From: Massospora cicadina
Taxonomy: Eukaryota > Entomophthoromycota > Entomophthoromycetes > Entomophthorales > Entomophthoraceae
Length of the DNA stretch: 64,000 nucleotides
Assembly: GCA_022478985.1 (NCBI GenBank)
Contig: JAKSZP010014457.1
Span: forward strand, 186,001 to 250,000
Reading direction: 5' to 3'
Part shown: positions 58,640-64,000 of the stretch, one piece after another
How the letters are laid out: each line of letters starts with the position of its first letter
How positions within the stretch are numbered: the stretch's first letter is position 1
Notes under the pieces: generated by a model
Told to the model about the DNA's origin: nothing
The model's database searches: none
Seen by the model: only the letters and a program-made list of their open reading frames with translations
Made by a program: the position numbers and the translations under genes

Positions 58640-59450
58640 ATACCTAATACCTACTTATCATTATGGCACCTCAAGTAAGGATGCAAAGGTGAGCAAAGAG
58701 GAAGAGGGAGTAGGGCCGGGGGCCCTGCTAACCGCTCCTGAGGCACACCAGGCGTCTCAGTAGAGATAGGGACGCTGAACATAGTGGTACTCAAGGCCTT
58801 AGCATCCTGGACCAAGAAGTTGAGTCTCCTGCATAACCCCTGTGGACATCCTGGTGGTTCAGGAAACCCACTGTCCACAAGATAAGGAGGAGTCATGGGA
58901 AAACATGCTCCTTCCAACAATATTGTTTTAGTTGCAACATTGTGGGGTGATAGTATGTTTGAAACAAAACTTTAAATTCAATAATAAAAATTCATTTTTG
59001 GATGGCTGTGTACTAGCTGTAACCTTCTCACGGCATGAAGAGGTGCACACAATAGCTAGTGTGTATGCACCAAACTGTGCTATTGAGCGTCAAGAAAATC
59101 TATAGCCTTGACACGCCTCCATCTTCCAGCAAACACATTATTTATGGGAGACATGAATTTCTGGTTTAACCCAGCACATGCCAATGACCACACACAATGA
59201 AGATACCACAAGGGAATGTGAAACTTCTCATGCTAAAAGCCACCTTGGTCCTATATGATCCTCTATTTAAACAGTTGCCTCCCATGCAGAACATGACACG
59301 CTCACATGTGCATAATGGTAAACTTTTTTCTATGTAACGAATAGACCTAAAACTTATGTCACTAATTTTATGACACCAAATAATTAATATTAAAGCTACA
59401 AAAATCGAGTTTTCTGACCATCAGCTAGTGTTGGTGTTCTTCACACCAGT
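58640..59450 (+). pseudogene. LINE 1 apurinic endonuclease relic
   Basis: VDILVVQETHCPQDK near 58845 holds the catalytic Glu (Q-E-T-H at 58858-58870). TIASVYAPNC near 59050 is the Y-A-P block. MGDMNFW near 59145 is the G-D-x-N block. FSDHQLVLVF near 59410 is the final S-D-H block. Four of four APE signature blocks in order make the call firm despite stops. The enzyme nicks target DNA for target-primed reverse transcription. Confidence 0.85.
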
Positions 59451-60079
59451 GAAATACAATTATCAAAGCACCCAGGTGGTGCAGAAAACACTTAGAAAGG
59501 TAGCCAACTTGGAATTTCAAACCTAGGTGGAGGTATAATCTCAACAAGGGATTTTCAAACGCCCTATTGCTCAGACCCATTGATCACCTGGAAAAATTTC
59601 AAAAATCAACAATACAACTGGTAAAACACACAGCATAAAGAAGATACAGGACAGCTTCAGCCATCATCATAAGAACTTTGGCTAAAATTGATCACCTAGA
59701 AAACAATGTCTCATGCACAGGATACAGCCCTGGATGAAACACAAATAGGCTAAGGTTTCTTTACACCTAAACACCTTGATATGCGAACTTCAACACTGCG
59801 ATGATGTTCAATACAGCGCAAAAACTTAAAAGTTAGAGTTATTTGTTCAAGCTATTTTTTTGTTGACCTTACGCCAAAAGAACATGGTAGCCTGCACACA
59901 GGTCTGACGACTGGTCAAATCCATAGTGGAAAAACCAAGGAAGTCGTGACTGTAGTAAACAGGTTTTACACCAATTTATATATATATTGAACCACTCAAA
60001 AAGAAAAAATAGAAAGATTCCTCGCCAATGCACATATTGGCACTGTCACTAAAACTAACAACTAATTAACTTATTACAT

Positions 60080-60960
60080 GAAGAGTTACTGGAAGTAGTG
60101 CGCAGTGCACCACGAGGTAAATGTCCCGGACCTGATGGACTTCCCTACTAATTTTATAAAAAATTTTATTAACATTTATAATATTCTTTTAGCTCTCATG
60201 AATAAGTGCATTGTGGAAGCATGCTTTTACATGGAGGCAAAGAAGCATACACTGTCACTCTATTCAAAAAGGGAGATAAGTGAAATCTATCCAATTGGCG
60301 CCCAATCTCCCTAACTAATATTGACCCTAAATATTCACAGAAAGTATAGTCAAATGATTAAGGGAAATTGTACCTGATGATATATCCACTTCCTAATATA
60401 CATCTTTCCCAAAAAGATCCATTTAGGACAATATTCACACAGTTGCAAATGCCTGCCAGTCCAAAATCTCTGGAGAACTTGTCTTTTTAGAGCATCAGAA
60501 GACATATGAAAGGGTGAATTGGACCTACTCAGGGCCTGCCTTCAAAAATTCAAACTCCTAAATAGGTTTATAAAATTGGTGATGCTGTTTACAGAGTCAG
60601 CTACCATGGCTGTGTGTAGAGCAGGCTTTTTGGCTACCCCAGTTTTTCCACAGAGGGGACTCAAACAAGGGGACCCTCTATGCCCTTTACTATATAATTT
60701 TAGTCTTGATCCCCTAATCAGGAATACAAATGCCCTCATCAATGAAATTAATGTCTATGGCCAGTCATCAATCAAAGTGATGGCCTTCTCTGATGACTGT
60801 GTGATGGGAATATCTAACAACAAGGATACCTGCATACTTGAAAAAATGATACAAGAATACTCATCCATCATCAACGCGTCACTGAACGCTGAGAAAACGG
60901 AATTTATACTTCTGGTGAAATATCAGATACATTAGACGCCATCTACATTATGTCAACAGA
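60080..60960 (+). pseudogene. LINE 1 reverse transcriptase relic
   Basis: GKCPGPDGLPY near 60117 is the P-G-P-D-G-x-P block; TLFKKGDK and NLSNWRPISLTNI follow near 60260-60320. An open run at 60519-60935 holds RGLKQGDPLCPLLYNFSLDP and KVMAFSDDCVMGI, where the catalytic F-A-D-D has become F-S-D-D with both Asp kept. This is an L1-like LINE RT. Confidence 0.9.
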
Positions 60961-61859
60961 TCAACACAACATCAAGACTCCTCACTGGACATAGGAGGCA
61001 AAGATCAGCAATTACCCCATTGGAACTCCCTTTCACTACCAAAACGGCAGTTGGACCTGTTCATCACTTGGGGGTGTGGTTAGAGACAGGGGGATACACC
61101 AACGCTATGATGTAAAATCACCTCCTAGATAAATTAACAAAACACATAACCTTCTTACATTTCATTATACAGGTTTAACTGGACGAGTTGCAATAGTCAA
61201 TTCCATGATAATATCAATTATATGGTTTATGGCTCATGTAATTGCTATTTCACTGTCCTTTTTTAACATATTATATACCTTAATATATGGATGACTTTGG
61301 TCTGACTAAAAAGCCCCTGCGCGCCTTGAAACTTTATTTGGCCCTAGGAGGGATGGAGGTATGGGGCTAATTAATTACATAGAGCAAGCGACCCATATAC
61401 TAGGATTCTGAATAGCTCAAGTGATCAGTCAGACCTTCCAGACATACATTGGGCTAGAGCAGCAAGATATAACTTTGCACAAGTGCTCCGATTAAGAAAT
61501 CCAAATCATCCTAACTCCTTAATAAAGTATTTGGCATCTCACCCAACTGCTACAGGACCGCATGGCACTTCTTTACACTTCAAACATATACTTCTAGCTA
61601 TGAGAAGAGCATAGTGGAAGATCCAAATAAGCAGCCAGACCAGTCACTGAGGTCGCCTAAGGCTAACTCAAAGACAAGAAGTCAATGTCCAAGTAATCAT
61701 AGACTACATAATAAAGTGAAACCCTAGTAACATAGCCAGGATTGACTACCTGGATCTAATGGTTATACCATAGAGCCCGGAGACCCAAAGAATAGTTTGG
61801 AGATACACAAGCCGCTCATTACTACAACCCTGGATATGGGCACATATAAGGAGTTGCAT

Positions 61860-62010
61860 GCAGAGAGTGTATGTACAGCAGAATGATCAAATGCAACCCA
61901 TTCCACATACACAATATGTGGCCAATATTGAAGCTTGATACATCGCTTAGAACAATGTCCAGCGTTGGTAGCTATCTGGAAATAAGTCATGCGCTTACTC
62001 TGTCAAGGCA
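61860..62010 (+). pseudogene. LINE 1 C-terminal zf-RVT finger
   Basis: HSTYTICGQY followed by HRLEQCPALVAIW near 61900-61980 fits the C-x2-C-(E)SL-x-H-x4-C-P-x3-x-W pattern of the zinc finger that ends ORF2 in L1-like LINEs. The first Cys is lost. Confidence 0.65.
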
Positions 62011-62479
62011 ATGGACAATCTTTTAGTTTATCTTGGAACATGTTTGCTTCCAACATGGATTACCAATTCACCTTCCTTTCGAGCACTAATAGTATCAATA
62101 GCACTATGGGCAACCCATACATAGTATTGGATTCATTTACAGGAATAACTCTTACTCTTCAAGAATCCATCAATTGTTTACACTACCATATATAGGAACA
62201 TTTTCAAGCATGGTTGTTTGCAAACATGACTCCACGGAACAGAAGGATATTCAATTCATGGTTCCCCATATGGTTCCTGAATATTGACTCATTCCTTCAT
62301 TCATGCGTAATCCAGGTATAAGTCTGCATAATTCTCATCGTCCTAAACATGGCGGTCCTGTCTGGCAACAAGAGGGGCCATGAATTCTCTGTGGTGTCCT
62401 TTTATTTTTGTCATATTATCATTATTACATCAGAAGTGTACGTCCCCTTATTGACTTTCCTCAAAATAAACATAAATTG

Positions 62480-62865
62480 GGAAAATGTAGATCAAAGGGT
62501 TTGAACTACCCAACCTTGGCCTACTACCCATAGTGTTTTTCTTAGTTGGCGGATTGGTTTGGTAGGGATGGTGGATGACCACTGGAGAAGTGGTACAAAA
62601 TGGGCCCTTGACTGGTTAGCCTTTTTGTAGATCTATTTATCTTACCACCAGAGTGGAAGAAAAGGGAGGGTGGGAAATAAGACAAGTTCTCTGAGGGTAA
62701 ATATTGTAACTGAGCGATCATCCAATACATGTGTGAGGTCATCTTTTTTAAAAAGGAATTGACTTAATACTTGACCCTCTTTGATCTAAAGGGATAGATT
62801 GCTCAGTCCAGGTGAAGGAGTTGCTCTTCAGGACCTATAATGCTCTCATAGGAAGAGGACAGTAA
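62480..62865. repeat. LTR-like sequence related to the left end of gypsy G
   Basis: 62740-62835 aligns with 42186-42275 on the same strand (ACTTAATACTTGACCCTC / AACATAATCTTGGCCCC, then TTTGAYCTAAAG, then GGTCCAG or AGTCCAG). As gypsy G runs on the minus strand, its 5' LTR would lie here, to the right of gag. It is split by LINE 2 and continues from 63863 to the window end. Boundaries are unknown. Confidence 0.45.
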
Positions 62866-63862
62866 TATTTGGGATATGGCTCCAATGCCGCAATGGGCTC
62901 CAGCCTTACGCCAGGGTTTAGCAGCCTCTCTAGGGCTCCCACAAACCTCACCTACAGCTGTGGGAGAGTGGATAACAAACCATCTAGGCCACCGCCTCAA
63001 ACCTTCATCAAGTATCTACTGGAATCAGGCTCTCCTTGCACTTAAGAGGGCAGGTTTACGGGTGTACCACACCTTACCTTATAAAAGGAATGGCCCTGGG
63101 ATCAGCCCCCGGCATCACGCCCTGGTCCACAATGGGAGGATTGTTATCTCCCATCTCCACCCTTTGGACAGACCCCCTATGCGGCCTCATCTCATGGAAC
63201 TTTTCCCCCCGCTGTGGAATGTGATCTCAAGGCGCTCTGGAAGGAAGTTACCCATCCTGTTCTCTCAGCAAAAGTGTCAAATACACTATGGCGTGTTCTA
63301 CACTGCTCATACAGGACAGAAATCAAACTGGTCCAACCTTCCAGCACAAGGGTTGCCCAGGATGTGCAGAGCTGACAGACACCCACCTCCACCGCTTCTT
63401 TACTTGCCCCCATCATAGCCCCTTTCTGGAGCAAGGTCCGCGAACTCCTGCGAGCAGAACCCTGGGTAGCGCACCCAGTTCAGGACTTCATGTTCAAACT
63501 CTCACTCCCCAATTGCTCCCAATCATTAAGGGTCCTGGCATTTGGTGCATTGATATGGACTATTCATAATTCATATCTTCACGCCGCTTTTAACTCCACT
63601 CTGTGGACGCTGTCCCATATGATCACTCACTTTCAGGTTCATTTAGAGATGTCTCTGAGAGTATTTACCATGTCGCCATGGGCCAATAGGTCTTCAAGTG
63701 GACACCTGGCTCTGGCAAAGCTTTCCCCCACCCTTACTCGACACCTCCGCTTAACCCTGACTTTGCCTCAAGCTCTCAGGAGCTCAGGCGTGATTAAATA
63801 AAGATTGGTGTATCCCCCCTTTAGGTTGGGACCACCTAGTGCTAAAAAAAAGAGGACAGTAA
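62853..63862 (+). mobile_element. LINE 2: young 5'-truncated LINE copy with perfect 13-bp TSD
   Basis: The insert is about 62866-63849, flanked by AAGAGGACAGTAA at 62853-62865 and 63850-63862. It ends with the shared tail, CCCTTTAGGTTGGGACCACC then TAGTGCT and an A-run (63818-63850). It is markedly GC-richer than its surroundings and carries the longest open frame in the window (180 codons). Only the last part of ORF2 is present, so reverse transcription stopped early. Perfect TSDs show it is one of the most recent insertions here. Confidence 0.9.
62876..63801 (+). pseudogene. LINE 2 ORF2 C-terminal region with zf-RVT finger
   Basis: Three overlapping open frames (62876-63418, 63288-63569, 63490-63801) are one protein with two frameshifts. 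The first gives AALRQGLAASLGLP-like sequence, AVGEWITNHLGHRLKPSSS and IYWNQALLALKRAGLRVYHT. A piece in another frame reads VSNTLWRVLH. The finger is CPGCAELTDTHLHRFFTCPH (C-x2-C...H-x4-C). The last frame gives VLAFGALIWTIHNSYLHAAF and ends at a stop just before the tail. Better preserved than LINE 1 and of a different subfamily. Confidence 0.8.
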
Positions 63863-64000
63863 ATTTTTAGAAAGGATGATATTATACATAACACCTAAAG
63901 CCAAAAAAATATGATCTTCCCTTTATTTTTAACTTGATAAAGGTAAAGTTGAGAAAAGCTCAAAAGTTAGGTTTAATTTCTCGCCCTTTACTAAGACCCC
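63863..64000. repeat. Continuation of the LTR-like sequence after LINE 2
   Basis: Directly follows the right TSD copy and should be contiguous with 62865 before LINE 2 inserted. AT-rich, cut by the window end. Confidence 0.35.

Larger units (their letters stand above)
57480..62400 (+). mobile_element. LINE 1: nearly full-length APE-type LINE relic
   Basis: Plus-strand non-LTR element with ORF1 (from 57518), apurinic endonuclease, reverse transcriptase and a C-terminal zf-RVT finger, the L1-like order. Frames are broken throughout. A 46-bp tail insertion splits ORF1 at 57846. The 3' end is not precise and no LINE tail is seen before about 62480. It lies between the right arm of gypsy G and gypsy G-related LTR-like sequence, so it probably inserted into gypsy G. 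Confidence 0.8.

Noticed and set aside
1..64000. CRISPR array, prophage, operon or bacterial regulatory elements
   Set aside because: No regularly spaced identical repeats with unique spacers, no closely packed long ORFs and no ribosome-binding-site pattern. The content is eukaryotic retroelements throughout.

Overview
The window looks like a gene-poor, heterochromatin-like block of a eukaryotic nuclear genome. I see no host gene, bacterial operon, rRNA, intact tRNA or CRISPR array. Almost everything recognisable is a transposable element relic: Ty3/gypsy LTR retrotransposons in both orientations, an APE-type LINE, a tRNA-derived SINE that shares the LINE 3' tail, very short LINE-tail insertions, and a repeat family coding for a CCHC zinc-knuckle protein that ends in the same tail. 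The host cannot be fixed from this. L1-like LINEs with a zf-RVT finger and long-LTR gypsy elements with chromodomain-type ends fit fungi (including early-diverging ones) or plants. The sequence is AT-rich and poor in CpG, which suggests methylation-driven decay. No long intact reading frame survives; domains were found by following motifs across stops and frameshifts.

Layout. 1-1290: CCHC-protein repeat (minus). 1595-4060: gypsy A pol (plus). 4200-4893: solo-type LTR (minus). 4894-7600: AT-rich DNA with a degenerate tandem array. 7600-14511: gypsy B (minus). 16622-26946: gypsy C (plus), complete with two ~1.1 kb LTRs; its integrase is split by a probable solo LTR, and a SINE lies before its 3' LTR. 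26950-29774: gypsy D (minus, truncated). 29775-31560: second CCHC repeat (minus). 31620-32150: gypsy E integrase scrap (plus). 33362-39863: gypsy F (minus), complete with ~0.47 kb LTRs. 42186-43613 and 53084 to about 57400: the two arms of gypsy G (minus), split by gypsy H. 43614-53078: gypsy H (plus), complete with ~0.75 kb LTRs; it is itself split in its integrase by the third CCHC repeat. 57480-62400: nearly full-length LINE. 62866-63849: 5'-truncated, much younger LINE with a perfect target-site duplication, lying in LTR-like sequence related to the left end of gypsy G.

What stands out. (1) Gypsy H and gypsy F both carry a dUTPase-like domain between protease and reverse transcriptase, and share an almost identical primer-binding site. 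(2) A LINE tail of the form GGTTGGGACCATCTAGTACT-A(n) ends the LINE, the SINE, two CCHC-protein elements and three micro-insertions of 21, 48 and 46 bp. Several of these have perfect 13-16 bp target duplications, so LINE machinery has acted recently in trans on otherwise dead DNA. (3) A 72-bp in-frame minisatellite between pol and the 3' LTR of gypsy H encodes a 24-residue repeat on the antisense strand.
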